Origin: Diphasiastrum complanatum
Lineage: Eukaryota; Streptophyta; Lycopodiopsida; Lycopodiales; Lycopodiaceae
Direction of reading: 5' to 3'
Assembly (NCBI GenBank): GCA_029204225.1
Contig: CM055106.1
Coordinates: 7,980,907 to 8,044,906 of the forward strand
Length of the DNA stretch: 64,000 nt
The translations under genes and the position numbers were made by a program. Below are positions 36,644 to 47,681 of the stretch, one piece after another. The notes under the pieces are model-generated. The model did no database searches. It saw only the letters and a list, made by a program, of their open reading frames with translations, and was not told the origin of the DNA. Numbering within the stretch: position 1 is the first letter of the stretch; each line of letters begins with the position of its first letter.

Positions 36644-37708
36644 ACAATTCGGGAGAAGGAAAAAAATTCACATGATGAGCTGAATATCAGTATGTTGTCT
36701 TATACAGCAGGGCAGACTACTTGACATCCACCACTACTGCAGAAATGATGCTCAACGAGTTCGAGAAACTCGGAAACAACCAGCAAAAACAGATGAAAAA
36801 GTTGCAGTCGCAATTTGATGAGAAGATCAAAGCATTGGAAGATTTACATTGAAAAGCGAACAAGGAACCTGAGAAGTTTTCGAAGACTTTTCCTACCGGG
36901 GAAAATGTCTGGTGTTCTATTTGTACAGGTAATCACACAATGAATGAGTGTCCTCAATTAAAAAAATGAATGGAAATCAGTGTATGACATTTTTGTAATT
37001 CACTTGATCATGAGACTGCTTTTTGCAACTTCAATCCTCGGATAATTCAGCAACGGTATGCCCAAATGGGATATCGAGAACCACAATATGGAGGAAATCC
37101 AGCAGCTAGACCTCGACAATCTGCTCTTGGATACCCGGAACGTTTAGCCTTACCTGCCCCACCAAAGCACTCTGCTCCTCAAGTTGGTGCCAAAAGCAAA
37201 AGAAGTCTTAGCGCAAAAGTTAGCTCAAGTAGAACTAGCCGTCCATCAGGAGCCACTTTTTTGTGCTGGATCTGAAGAATCTAATGAAGTACTCCATGTT
37301 GGAGCCGCTTGGGAAAGTGAACAAAAGAATATCACTCTGCCGATACATCATAGACAATTTCCTAAGGAAGCAGCTGTGATAGATGGCGGTTTAGGAGTTA
37401 ATCTGATTTCTACAAAGCTATGTGCAAAATGGGGCCTTACCAAGATCAAGCTTGCGACTTTTGCCATTAAGCTAGCTAATCAAACGACAGTTCGTCCGCG
37501 AGGAATGGTTGAAGATATACCTGTCAGAATTGCGGGAGTACAGGTCGTCATTACTTTCGTAGTAATGGACTTACCAGAAGCGCCAAATGTCTACCGAGTC
37601 CTATTGGGACGTCCATGGTTATTCATAACTGGGGTACCGGAAAAATCACTTTTGAAAATCGTGAATGTGCATGCCATGCCAATCTGTAAAAATTTATGCC
37701 AATCATGA
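36644..37708 (+). pseudogene. Element G gag C-terminus and protease
   Basis: The gag frame interrupted at 32175 resumes in phase here. It has two zinc knuckles: CSICTGNHTMNEC, and a second whose first Cys codon is now TGA (HFCNSLDHETAFC). After a frameshift near 37190 the protease frame reads EAAVIDGGLGVNLISTKLC, with D-G-G as the active-site triad, and ends VYRVLLGRPWLF. Several other stops interrupt gag. Sequence homologous to gypsy pol ends at about 37.7 kb, where a CACTA relic begins; reverse transcriptase and integrase are missing. Confidence 0.85.
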
Positions 37709-38936
37709 GACTTTAGTCCACTTAGCTTGTTGTCCCTTCTGAAGGCACCCTTTAGGCATCGCATATGTCCTATCAGTTTTTCGAAATGAGGCTATTGCCC
37801 TCTTTACAATCGTCTCTTCTCTCCTCGAGAAGATCCATGGGGCCTTTGGTAGGACAATCGAAGTCCCCACCGTTTGTGGCCATAAATTGGCCATCTTTTC
37901 CACTTCTTTGAAGTCATCTCGTGTGTCTTTTTTATCTTTTGATCCGGTCAAGTGCTCCCAAATCGTGCTCCCGACATTCTTGAATATGTGCATCGGGTCC
38001 AAAAGATGGTTTATCAACAATTCTCCCCAATATGAGAGTTCATTAAATATTGATAACCTCTTCATGCCGCCCTAGATTTTGATTTAGATCTTGATTGGAT
38101 CTCCAAATCTGAAGCCATACAATATAAACAAACAATCACACACATTTAATACAGATTATATATCGTCAGAAGAAATATAAAGAGAGTAACCATAAAATAA
38201 ATAAATGACATGTACCATTAATTGGCCCAAATATGTATTGTACCTTCATGGAATGAGGATGTTGACCAATTAGCCCATCACGCATAGGGTGATCGGGTGG
38301 AAGGTATCTAGTGTGGCCCTCATAAACCATCTGTCATAGATGTTGTGAGTGACGTGCTTGCAAATACTCGCCACAAATGGGGCATGCATTGTAGCCACTA
38401 GTTTGGAGCCCTACATTGAGACAAAATAACCAACTTAATTGTGGATCCAATGTTTGAATTGGAAGAGTATTTGTGGATGCACATAAAATCTAATATAATA
38501 GCATGAATCGAACCAATAGCAAAGATATCTCACTTGAACATTCCCCATATCCAGGAAAGTCGTGCATCGTCCACATCAAGATCCCCTTTACTACAAAATC
38601 TCTTTGTCTCAGTGGTCTTGATATATCGCTCACTTGAACTCCTTGCCATAGAATCTTTCGCTCATATATTGCTCACTTAAACTCCTTGCCATAGAATCTT
38701 AAGCTCAAAGGAGCCATATACATGTCCATATTTTTTACCTTGTATGTTTCGGGATAAAAAGGGTGAGCAATAGGTGCCCCTACTTTATACTTAGCCAAGG
38801 GGGGATGATGTAGTTTACAAGGACAATTATTATGAGTGATAGTTGATGAACTTAGTTCGTCAACATTACCTATGGTTGTGATATAGAATGCAAACGAATT
38901 AATCATAAACATGTCTAGTTGACGAACCAAGTTCAT
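37703..38936 (-). pseudogene. CACTA (En/Spm) TNP2 transposase relic
   Basis: In minus-strand order: LWQGVQVSDI and KGILMWTMHDFPGYG near 38.5-38.65 kb; then CPICGEYLQARHSQH and GHTRYLPPDHPMRDGLIG near 38.25-38.4 kb; then NHLLDPMHIFKNVGSTIW and LWPQ...PKAPW at 38.07-37.70 kb. These are consecutive blocks of the TNP2 transposase that excises CACTA elements (hLWThNDFPAYG, CPhC, RRFLPPDHPhR, hhDhMHIEKNVhDNI). Gaps between blocks may be introns or deletions, and stops occur. An unrelated-looking N-terminal stretch precedes them to 38936. Terminal inverted repeats were not found. Confidence 0.8.
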
Positions 38937-39760
38937 CGAGATTATTTCAAAAATGACAGAAGTGTTATCTTAATAATTATATGGTCAGCGTTATTGGTAA
39001 GTCCCAAGGGTATTATGATGGCTATTTGCTTTGACAATATGCTGAATAATATCCGTGTGGAAAGGACCATATCAACAAAAGCTATAATATATAAGAAAGG
39101 ATATAAAAAAGATTAATTATAATTTTACGATTACATCAAGAGTTTATTTTTGCATGAGAGTTGACGAACTGAGTTCGTCAACTATATCAATGCTCTAGGA
39201 ATAGAATGGAAAGTTAAAATTAATTATAGATATGTCTAGATGACGAACTAAGCTCAACAAGATTGTTGTTTTGATTGAAGTATATTGGTTTCAACAATTG
39301 CTTACAATGAAAGTGCCCACACTTTGACAAAGTGAGCTCAATAAAAATCCAACAACTAATTGCACTAAACTTTTTCGATTGTTATAAGTGATAGCTAACG
39401 AACTTTATTCATCAACATCACCTATGGTTGTGCTGTAGAATGCAAATGATGAAATCATAACCATGTCCAATTGACGAACCAAGTTCACCAAGATTATCTC
39501 AAAAACGACAAAAGTGTTGAGTGTTATGGTCTGCGTTATTGATAAGTACCAAGGGTTTTATCATGGTTATTTTTTTTTGACAATCTGCTCAAAAACAGCT
39601 GTGTAGAAAAGACCACTTCAACAAAAAACCATAATATATAACAAAGGATATAAGAAAGATCAACTATTATTTTACAAACCAAGTTCGACAGTTGAATTAT
39701 TTTATTGTTTTTTATTATACTAACTAAATGTTGACTCTTGACGAACCAAGTTCGACAAGA
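38842..39760 (+). repeat. ~0.56-kb tandem repeat carrying GACGAAC palindromes
   Basis: Two units (from about 38830 and 39387) share long colinear phrases such as CACCTATGGTTGTG, AATCATAA, CAAGGGT and TATAATATATA. Eight copies of a palindromic site lie near 38842, 38918, 39160, 39239, 39392, 39469, 39676 and 39737. The copy at 39160-39182 is a perfect 23-bp palindrome: arm GTTGACGAACT, centre G, then the inverted arm. The array borders a CACTA transposase relic. Confidence 0.8.
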
Positions 39761-39844
39761 TCTAATGTATAAGATCTGGTTAATCTTTACATTGTCTACT
39801 AAACATTTGGTTTTCTATGTTAAACAGATGGAATCAATGATTGA

Positions 39845-41047
39845 AAAGCTATACCACAAAAAAATCAAACTCAAGAAGAATTTTTTTATGAGCCCCCGTC
39901 TATTGAAGCTCATTGTGATCGTTGTGTAACCTCAAACACAAACAAGTGGTGCATTGACAAAAATGGGCCCAATGGAGAAAGGGGTGATATTTTTCTACAT
40001 ATTAACCTCCATGAAAAAGGGTGGAGAAATGCTGGAGTGGTTCTTGAAATGCAAGAATTCATGTCCAAAGAAGCAGTCCCCGCTATTATGGTGGTAGTTG
40101 AAAGTGCTTCATTAGGAGCATTTATGAAATTTGAGCTTCAATTCAATGCATTCGATCCTTCCAAGATGAATCCTAGTATTATTGGAGAAGAAGGATCAAT
40201 GAAAAAAATGGGCTGGGAGTTGCCATCTTATGCAGATTTGCAATCTGCGAATTTGACGTCAATACAAGATATTTCTAATGACTTTCAAAAAGTAAGGAAC
40301 GCACAATTGACATGAGGTTGTGTTCCTCAATCATGGGCTATGAAATCCGTGATTGATTCATTTTTAAAGAATAATGATTTATCTACGGTATGTGATATGC
40401 ATGTATTTGAAAGACAAGTCAAAGTGTCCAAGAAAAGGGTGTTGTCTTATGTGGGAAAAAAGACCCAAGGAGAAAAAATAGTTGCCCTCCCAATAGCCTC
40501 TAGGCCTTCGGATTTGCGCAAGACAAAAGACAAGAGTAAAGCGAAGAGCCCTACAGAGCTAGAATATCCCAAACAAAAAAGAAAAAAAACAGAAAACTCT
40601 GAAAAAGAAGGGAGTACATCAAGAGTGAAGAAGTCAAACACAAATAAGGAAAAGGAACTGGTTTCTGCATATTACATTCAAAATATGGGTGAAATGCTTA
40701 GGTTGCCTCTGGATATTGTGGGGAGTAAAATTGGTTCGTTGCTAATAGCATCATCAAAGGGTGCTGGTAAAGCGATGTGGAGTAAGTACAATGACTGGTA
40801 TCCATTTGGGCAAAATAAGACCTTTCTAATAGACGTTACGCTTTGTGATTGTGCACATGCAAAGCTTGTCTACAGAACTCTGAACAAGGATTTTGTCAAA
40901 TGCTTAATAGAGGATTTTATCACAAATCCTTATCTGGTGGCTACAGTTGCTGACTTGATTCCATATGATCCTCTATCACAAAGGTTGCTTCTGAAAGAAG
41001 AGGTGAAAAAGAAACTACTGCATCAGTACAGGTACTACCTATTTTAA
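39845..41047 (+). pseudogene. Unknown 401-codon frame with a single TGA
   Basis: One reading frame stays open from 39845 to the TAA at 41045-41047 except for a TGA at 40313-40315, one C-to-T change from CGA (Arg). The N-terminal part has HCDRCV and KWCIDKNGPNGERGDIFLHI. The middle has a basic, lysine-rich segment with YPKQKRKKTEN, a possible nuclear localisation signal. The C-terminal part is compact and hydrophobic (MLRLPLDIVGSKIGSLLIASSKG, DWYPFGQNKTFLIDVTLCD). I recognise no family. It runs opposite to the adjacent CACTA transposase and could be an accessory protein of that element or a captured host gene. No ATG near the 5' end is clearly the start; an upstream exon is possible. Confidence 0.55.
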
Positions 41048-41498
41048 AAAATGCAACTCTGCAAGAAAAAGTTAATGATATCTTTTTTAAGTGTATTGGT
41101 TTATTAGTATTTAAATATATTAAAAAAAACTGTTTCTAAAAAATGTTGTAATTATGTGTAGATACTATATCATATCTGTACAACATTCTATTATGGCTGC
41201 CAAACAATCAATTAGCAGAAACAAAGATAAGTGAAATAGAATCGTGCATAATGTTTTTCACAAAAATGGATTCAGAATGGAAAGGGAAGAATATCTATTC
41301 CATCACTTATGTTATACAATCATCATCACCATATTTCTTGATTGAGGCTATAGAGATTACTGTATGCGTGCCCTTTTCAGCCCCAAAATTGACTGCACAG
41401 TTTTGAGTATTGTACGTGCCTCTTTCTCTCTCTCTCTCCTCTCTTTTTCTCTCTCTCCGGTCTCTTTTGCTCTCGTGCTCAGTATCTCTCTCTCGCGC

Positions 41499-41598
<100 letters not shown>

Positions 41599-41749
41599 GC
41601 AGGCAGGGATTCCAATGGAAAAAAAAGAAGAAAATGACTTTCGGGCCCTATCTAGGCCCAAAATGGTCTTAAAATCAGGCGAACATCAATTACGTTATCA
41701 ATACAATTCATTCTTTCTCTCTCTCTCTCTCTCTCATTTTGTAATACTA

Positions 41750-42340
41750 ACAAGCTCTGTAATTCTGCCTTTTCCTCTGTTGCTGTAGCCTCAATGTGTT
41801 TTTGTTGATCTGAATGTTCATTGTTGTCCTCCAGCTTCTCTTCACTTTTGTATTCAATTGGAATTTGTGGATCCTTTGTTTCTTCTTTTTTCTCCTCAAC
41901 CTTATGCTCTGTTCATCCTTGATGTCACGTTGCTCTGGCTTTTCTTGCGATCCACTATGTTCACTTCTTGAGACATCTACTTAAACATTTGTGCCATCCT
42001 CTTTGATCTTCTCCATAGACTGCTCTTGGGTTCCTCCACTGTTAATTTTATCCTATGACCCCTTGGTTTCCTGTTTCGCTGGAAGTGCATCACCTTAATT
42101 TTGCTTCTCTTTTTTATCATCCAATTTTCCACCATGTTTTTGTAGATTTGACTGCTCCAACTGTTCTTGATTTTGCTTTTTGCCACTGGGAAGCTGATTT
42201 TCAGCCTCCTTGAGCTAGATCTCTGACCATTGTTCATTTTTTCTTGGATCTTCTATTATTTCTACAAGTTCTTTTCTTTCTTCTTTGTTCTCTTCAACTT
42301 TCTGCTCCTGATTCTGCAGCAGCTCATTTTCACCTCGGGG
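41750..42340 (-). pseudogene. Decayed Glu/Lys/Gln-rich coding segment
   Basis: The minus strand reads LLQNQEQKVEENKEERKELV, then KEAENQLPSGKKQNQEQLEQ and SGSQEKPEQRDIKDEQSIR, across about 190 codons with several stops and at least one frameshift. The strong Glu/Gln/Lys bias on one strand suggests a former coiled-coil or disordered protein. No family is recognised, and low complexity makes any database match unreliable. Confidence 0.4.
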
Positions 42341-42354
42341 TTCTTTCATCATCA

Positions 42355-42822
42355 TTCTCATTTTGTATGTTGATGACATTATCCTTAGTGGAAATGATCA
42401 TGATGGTATACAAGAAGTGAAAGTAGCATTGTTTAAGGAGTTTAAGATGGTGGATCTAGGATATTTCATGTTAGGAATAGAAGTTTCAAGAGGCAAGGAT
42501 TTGAGTTTTGTTTGTCAATCCAAATATGCTTCTTCTATCTTAGAAAAGTTTGAAATGAAAGATTGTAGAGTAGAAACTCCAATGGAGCAAAATGTAAATG
42601 TTTCCAATGGTGATGATGAAGCATCCTTTGAGGACATCACACTATATAGGAGACTTGTAGGCTCCTTGATCTATCTTACTATAACTAGGCCTAATCTAAG
42701 TTATAGTGTAGGTAAACTAAGCCAATCTATGCAAAATCCATTGGTTTGTCATTGGAAAAATGCAAAAGGGTGTTGAGGTACATCTTGGCCACCAAGAACT
42801 TTGGCATTTTATATGGTGGATC
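42355..42822 (+). pseudogene. Copia relic D: RT C-terminus (left half)
   Basis: The frame opens at the catalytic motif MYVDDIILSGNDHD and continues through SKYASSILEKFEMKDCRVETPMEQN and ITLYRRLVGSLIYLTITRPNLSYSV, the usual copia RT end. A one-base shift near 42775 is followed by VLRYILATKNFGILYGG. It is cut at 42822 by element B, whose target duplication GGATC (42818-42822) is repeated at 47739, where the same protein resumes. Sequence 5' of the YVDD motif is missing. Confidence 0.9.
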
Positions 42823-43597
42823 TGTGAAGAATTGCCAAAAATTGGCAAATCTAGCTTGATCAAAAACCATGTAGAATAGTGTAAATTGTGTACACAAGTG
42901 GGCCCCACACATGTGAGGCCATGATGCCACGTGGGAAACCCATCCTAATGTAGGCTAGGTCAAGTCCATAGGGTTGGTCATGTGAATTTGGTAGTGATTC
43001 CTAGTTTATAGGACCTAAATCCTAGATTTAAGGTGAAAATTTGACCAACTAGCTATCTACCAAGCATGACTCTAGGAAATAGACTAAGGTTTCATTTTAG
43101 GTCAAGGAGAGTGAGTTAACTTCCTTATTACATGCTGGAAATCCACCTAACTTCAAGAAGGAAGTCGAATTTGCTATGTATTCCCTCTCTCCATAGTGAG
43201 AAGATAGAAAATTTTTGGAGCTCATTGGCAATCTCAAGCTAGTTCACTATGTACATTGAGTTTTTGTGATCCAAATGAAACCAAATCAATTTCTACTTGT
43301 TTCTCAGGTTGAAGGCCGTACTACAGCCTATAGTACACACGTGTGGGCTCGGATTTCAATGTTTATCAATGCTTTTGATTGTTAATGCTTGTTGTTTGTC
43401 AAATTGCCAATCTAGATCAACTTTTTTCTGTCTAGTTTTTTGATAGATTGTTAAGCAAGCATCCAATCACTCTTGTGGATATTTTGTAGATCCATTTATG
43501 GTCCTAAAGTATAGTACTTTCACATGGTATCAGATCCAAGTACAAGAGCATAAGCCATTGATCTAATGCAAATCCATTTTTAGGAAGTTTTGGTGCT

Positions 43598-44069
43598 AAA
43601 AACTAGTATTGAGAGGGCAAGCTACAAGCTCTCCATCATGAATCTTATCTCCAATGGAAGCCAACTCCCTATTTAGAGACTTGATTCTGAGTACATAATC
43701 ATGTGCACTCTCCTCACTTCTCCTCATGCTTTGCAAAATTTGATTTCTAAGCATAAGAACTCTAGAAGTGTTGCTAGACTCATAGATTGATTTTAAAGAC
43801 TCCCAAACCTCTTTAGCATTAGTACAAGCTGATACTTCTCTCAACAAATCATTGCTCACATTCATCTTCACACAATGAAGTGCAAGCCTAGATCTCTTCT
43901 TGTATCTAGCTAACTCTTGTGCACCTAGAGGTTCATCTTCATCTTCAATCAAGAACTCATAAAGGTCTTGGAGCACCAAGACTGACTCCATTCTAACCTT
44001 TCAAATAGCATAATTTGTAGAATTCAACCTCTCACTAGCTTCTAGAAGGTATGCTCCAGCAGATCCCAT
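43598..44069 (-). pseudogene. Element B gag N-terminus on the inverted strand
   Basis: Minus strand from 44069: MGSAGAYLLEASERLNSTNY, a TGA in place of Trp, then KVRMESVLVLQDLYEF and VWESLKSIYESSNTSRVLML...ELASIGDKIHDGELVACPL. This matches residues about 23-171 of the element A protein. The rest of gag resumes on the plus strand near 44.75 kb (NLVQSFAIQDTLP), so the 5' half of gag plus leader (about 43.60-44.74 kb) is inverted relative to the rest of element B. Confidence 0.85.
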
Positions 44070-44871
44070 CTTACTAGTGACTTCTACAAACAAGAAATAG
44101 ATTTGATTGACTTGAAACTCACAAAGGTCTCACACTTGCAGTGTTTCACTCAAATTTGATTTCTAATCCAACAAATGGACTTATAATCACAGTTCTATCA
44201 CTCCCTCACATAGCTGGAATGAAGATAAGATGAAGTGAAAACTACTTTCAAACAAATCTTGCCAAGAAATGGATTTGATTGTCTCTAGAAACTCACTAAG
44301 GTCTCTCTCTTGTAGTTTTTCACTCAAATTAGATTTCTAATCCAACAAATCTCAATTCTAGCACTCTCTCACAAAGTTGGAATGAAGATAAGATGATGTG
44401 AAATCTACTTACAATCAAATCTTGCCAATTTTGGCTATTTTTGGACAAAAAAATGACTTAATCTCTTTCTTCCTTCTTGGTGTACTTTCAAGACCTGTTT
44501 TTAACCTTAATAGGACTTGAACTCAGCCTAGATTAATCAGATTCCATGAAACAAATTCAAATCTAATCAATGGCAAATGATCTCGGTAGATTATTCTAGG
44601 ATCTCCACCAAAAATTACACCAATAGCTCACAAATTGAATTTTTTTGGATCAAATGAATACCATGCATTGAATGCAGGTTCAGAGGTGCCCACACATGTG
44701 GACAGTACGGATTTGGACCCCTACCAAGTTTGGGATCAAATCTCCTCACCAAAATCAAGACTTTGCAAATTTGGTCCAAAGTTTTGCCATCCAAGACACT
44801 TTGCCAACTATAGAAAAACTTCACAGTGTATTAGTGGCTGAAGAGTGTAGGATGCTCCATGCAAAATCTAG

Positions 44872-46188
44872 ATGAGTTCCTTGTCATTGCAGGATGGTGA
44901 TGAGAAAGCCAATTTCTCATTCAAGGGCAAAAAGAAAACCAATGGAAAGAAGAAGCATCCAAAGGAGGCCAAAGAAGAGGATGATGCATCAAGCTCAAAG
45001 GACAAGTCAAAGCAAAAATGCTTCTTTTGTGGAAGGAAGGGGCATTATGCATCTGAATGCTACAAGAGGCTAAGAGCACAAGTGGAGGAGGACAAACAAG
45101 GAAACCTTGCAAAGGAGGAGGAGGATGAAGTAGACGTATTCTTGATGGCATCTACATCCTCACCAACAAGCAATAGCAATTCAAGAGACAATTGGTGGAT
45201 CGACAATGGGGCTAGCTCTCACATGTCTTGTGAAAAGGACTTTTTCTCAACCTTACACTCTTTCAATGCTGCTAAAAAGTTTGTCTTTACTGCAAATGAT
45301 GAAGAGTGTAGGATAGATGGTGTTGGCACCATCTCTTTGTGTCTAGAATCCTCAAAATGCATGGATCTAGAAAATGTCCTTTATGTACCATCAATCACCA
45401 ACAATATGCTTAGTGTTGGTTTACTCTTAGAAAGTGGTTTGGATGTCCACTTTAAGCATGGTGTTTGTTTCATCTTGAAGAATGATGTTTGCATAGCAAA
45501 GGTATTTAAACATGGAAGATTGTTTAAGTTGGAAGCTAGTGTTGCTTTTAAAAGAATGAGCTTGGCAAAGGAGGAGATCACTCAAGAGGAGATCTTGGCA
45601 AAGTGTGATCTTGCTTGCATTGAGGAGGAGCATCAAAAGGAGGAAGATCTTGAGGATCAGCCTCAAAGCATGAGAGCTCCAAGGGAGTCCTCAATGACAA
45701 TGTTTGAGTCATCAAATTGCATGCAAATTGTCCATTCAAGTGTGCATCTTGCAAGGGTGGTGAGCATTGGAGAGTCTACTATCTTTGAATACTTTTTGGA
45801 AAGTATTAGTAGACATGAGGTGACTTGTTTCTTACCTTTAAGATTCATGGTGTTTATTGCTTTGTATGACAAGACAATGAAATGGGATGCTTTGAAATCT
45901 ACATTTGTTGTTGATAAAGCAATTTCATTGGATAACTATTTTTGTAATAGTTTGAATAGTGTCATAAAAGATGAAACATCAATTGTATTGGAAATCTTTG
46001 GGTCCACATGCTTTGAGCATGATCATTCCAATGTAAGGACCAAAGATTATCCTATTTCAATGATAGGAATAATGGTAGTGTTTTGCTCTTCAAGTAGAGA
46101 TTGTAGAATCTACTTGTTTTTAGCCAAAGAATTTGTCAATGGTGGAAATGTGATCTTTCAAGAGTGGAAGATTTGTAAACTTGAATAA
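44872..46188 (+). CDS. Element B gag C-terminus, protease and extension
   Basis: A 438-codon frame. Residues 50-63 are a zinc knuckle, C-FF-C-GRKG-H-YASE-C. Residues 108-118 (WWIDNGASSHM) are a copia aspartic-protease active site with D-N-G in place of D-S-G or D-T-G. The following FTANDEECRIDGVGTISL and LYVPSITNNMLSVGLLLESG blocks are normal copia protease. After an acidic linker (about residues 230-265) comes a region without integrase or RT motifs. The gag part upstream, from about 44750, is in another frame. After the TAA the same frame stays open to 46437. The true start is unclear because of the upstream inversion and frameshift. Confidence 0.8.
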   Translation: MSSLSLQDGDEKANFSFKGKKKTNGKKKHPKEAKEEDDASSSKDKSKQKCFFCGRKGHYASECYKRLRAQVEEDKQGNLAKEEEDEVDVFLMASTSSPTSNSNSRDNWWIDNGASSHMSCEKDFFSTLHSFNAAKKFVFTANDEECRIDGVGTISLCLESSKCMDLENVLYVPSITNNMLSVGLLLESGLDVHFKHGVCFILKNDVCIAKVFKHGRLFKLEASVAFKRMSLAKEEITQEEILAKCDLACIEEEHQKEEDLEDQPQSMRAPRESSMTMFESSNCMQIVHSSVHLARVVSIGESTIFEYFLESISRHEVTCFLPLRFMVFIALYDKTMKWDALKSTFVVDKAISLDNYFCNSLNSVIKDETSIVLEIFGSTCFEHDHSNVRTKDYPISMIGIMVVFCSSSRDCRIYLFLAKEFVNGGNVIFQEWKICKLE

Positions 46189-47385
46189 GCACCTTTGGAT
46201 CAACACCTTATTCAATTCATTGATGGTTTGGAGTCAAGTCAAGTGGATGAGCAAGCTCAAGACCCGAGGACTCCAAGAAGAACCTTGAGTATCAAGATGG
46301 AGCCATCTAGGCTCAATCATATGAATCAAGCAAGACAAGTTGTCTTTGGCAATATTATTTATGCACCTAATATTTTAATTGATGTATCTTCAAGTGCACA
46401 AAATGCCTTGGAATCCATGGCTTGGCATGATGTTTAGTTTTGAAGTGTGCTACATGTATATAGACACATTTATGGAACATCTTGTAAGGGATCCTCTAAG
46501 AGGTGGTGAAAGATCCTTCATGGACATCATTCTCTATTGGAGTCTCAAAAGTTCCTTCTTTGTAGCTGGATTTTTTAGACACTTCTAAAGCTTTCATTGA
46601 TCTATCAAGAGAGTTGTAAATAGATCAAGCTAAATTTGAGGAGGAGTGTGAAGAATTGCCAAAAATTGGCAAATCTAGCTTGATCAAAAACCATGTAGAA
46701 TAGTGTAAATTGTGTACACAAGTGGGCCCCACACATGTGAGGCCATGATGCCACGTGGGAAACCCATCCTAATGTAGGCTAGGTCAAGTCCATAGGGTTG
46801 GTCATGTCATTTTGGTAGTGATTCCTAGTTTATAGGACCTAAATCCTAGATTTAAGGTGAAAATTTGACCAACTAGCTATCTACCAAGCATGACTCTAGG
46901 AAATAGACTAAGGTTTCATTTTAGGTCAAGGAGAGTGAGTTAACTTCCTTATTAAATGCTGGAAATCCACCTAACTTCAAGAAGGAAGTCGAATTTGCTA
47001 TGTATTCCCTCTCTCCATAGTGAGAAGATAGAAAATTTTTGGAGCTCATTGGCAATCTCAAGCTAGTTCACTATGTACATTGAGTTTTTGTGATCCAAAT
47101 GAAACCAAATCAATTTCTACTTGTTTCTCAGGTTGAAGGCCGTACTACAGCCTGTAGTACACACGTGTGGGCTCGGATTTCAATGTTTATCAATGCTTTT
47201 GATTGTTAATGCTTGTTGTTTGTCAAATTGCCAATCTAGATCAACTTTTTTGTGTCTAGTTTTTTGATAGATTGTTAAGCAAGCATCCAATCACTCTTGT
47301 GGATCTTTTGTAGATCCATTTATGGTCCTAAAGTACAGTACTTTCACATGATACCATGTGAAAAGTTTTTACACTTGGTGTGTGT

Positions 47386-47456
47386 GGTCGGGCTAGGGAT
47401 TGAACCTAGGACCTCCCCCATTCCGGTGGGGTGCTCTACCACTGAGCTACCCATCC
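47386..47456 (-). ncRNA. tRNA-like cloverleaf, copy 1 (in TRIM 3' LTR)
   Basis: The minus strand folds as a tRNA: a 7-bp acceptor stem (GGATGGG with CCCGACC, one A-A mismatch, one T-G wobble), D arm GCTC-AGTGGTA-GAGC, anticodon arm with four G-C pairs plus an A-G mismatch, and a perfect T arm CTAGG-TTCAATC-CCTAG. The A box TAGCTCAGTGG and B box GGTTCAATCCC fit the pol III internal promoter consensus. Anticodon position would be GGA, but base 33 is C rather than T, so a working tRNA is unlikely. Confidence 0.85.
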
Positions 47457-47610
47457 CTTTATGTTCCTAGAGTGTTGTGCAAGGGCTATAGCCTTGACAC
47501 TTTCTAACACTCCCCCTCAAGGCATAGCCCTTTTAGCTACCGCCCTCCTAGACCACACCCACAACCATGGCTCTGATACCATGTGAAAAATTTTTACACT
47601 TGGTGTGTGT

Positions 47611-47681
47611 GGTCGGGCTAGGGATTGAACCTAGGACCTCCCCCATTCCGGTGGGGTGCTCTACCACTGAGCTACCCGTCC
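47611..47681 (-). ncRNA. tRNA-like cloverleaf, copy 2 (in TRIM 5' LTR)
   Basis: Same 71-nt structure as the other LTR copy, with one change: acceptor GGACGGG in place of GGATGGG, which turns the T-G wobble into a C-G pair. A and B boxes are identical. Confidence 0.85.

Larger units (their letters stand above)
42823..47348 (+). mobile_element. Element B: non-autonomous copia-type LTR element
   Basis: LTRs of 702 bp at 42823-43524 and 46647-47348 start TGTGAAGAATTGCC and end GTACTTTCACA, and differ at roughly eight positions by eye. A primer-binding site TGGTATCAGATC (43525-43536) follows the left LTR, and GAGGAGGAG precedes the right one. The interior holds gag pieces in opposite orientations, a protease and an unknown extension, with no integrase, RT or RNase H. 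The left flank GGATC matches GGATC at 47739-47743, beyond an attached TRIM. Confidence 0.92.

Noticed and set aside
36431-36724. Hydrophobic frames in the H LTRs (also at 33770-34079)
   Set aside because: They are duplicated only because the LTR is duplicated, differ by frame-disrupting changes, and lie in non-coding U5 sequence.
37703-38065. Intact transposase gene
   Set aside because: Blocks of TNP2 are in order but separated by stops and gaps, and no termini were found.
47386-47681. Two genuine tRNA genes
   Set aside because: The cloverleaf is good, but base 33 is C, the acceptor and anticodon stems each have a mismatch, and both copies lie at the same place in the LTRs of a retroelement; tRNA-like sequences fit better.
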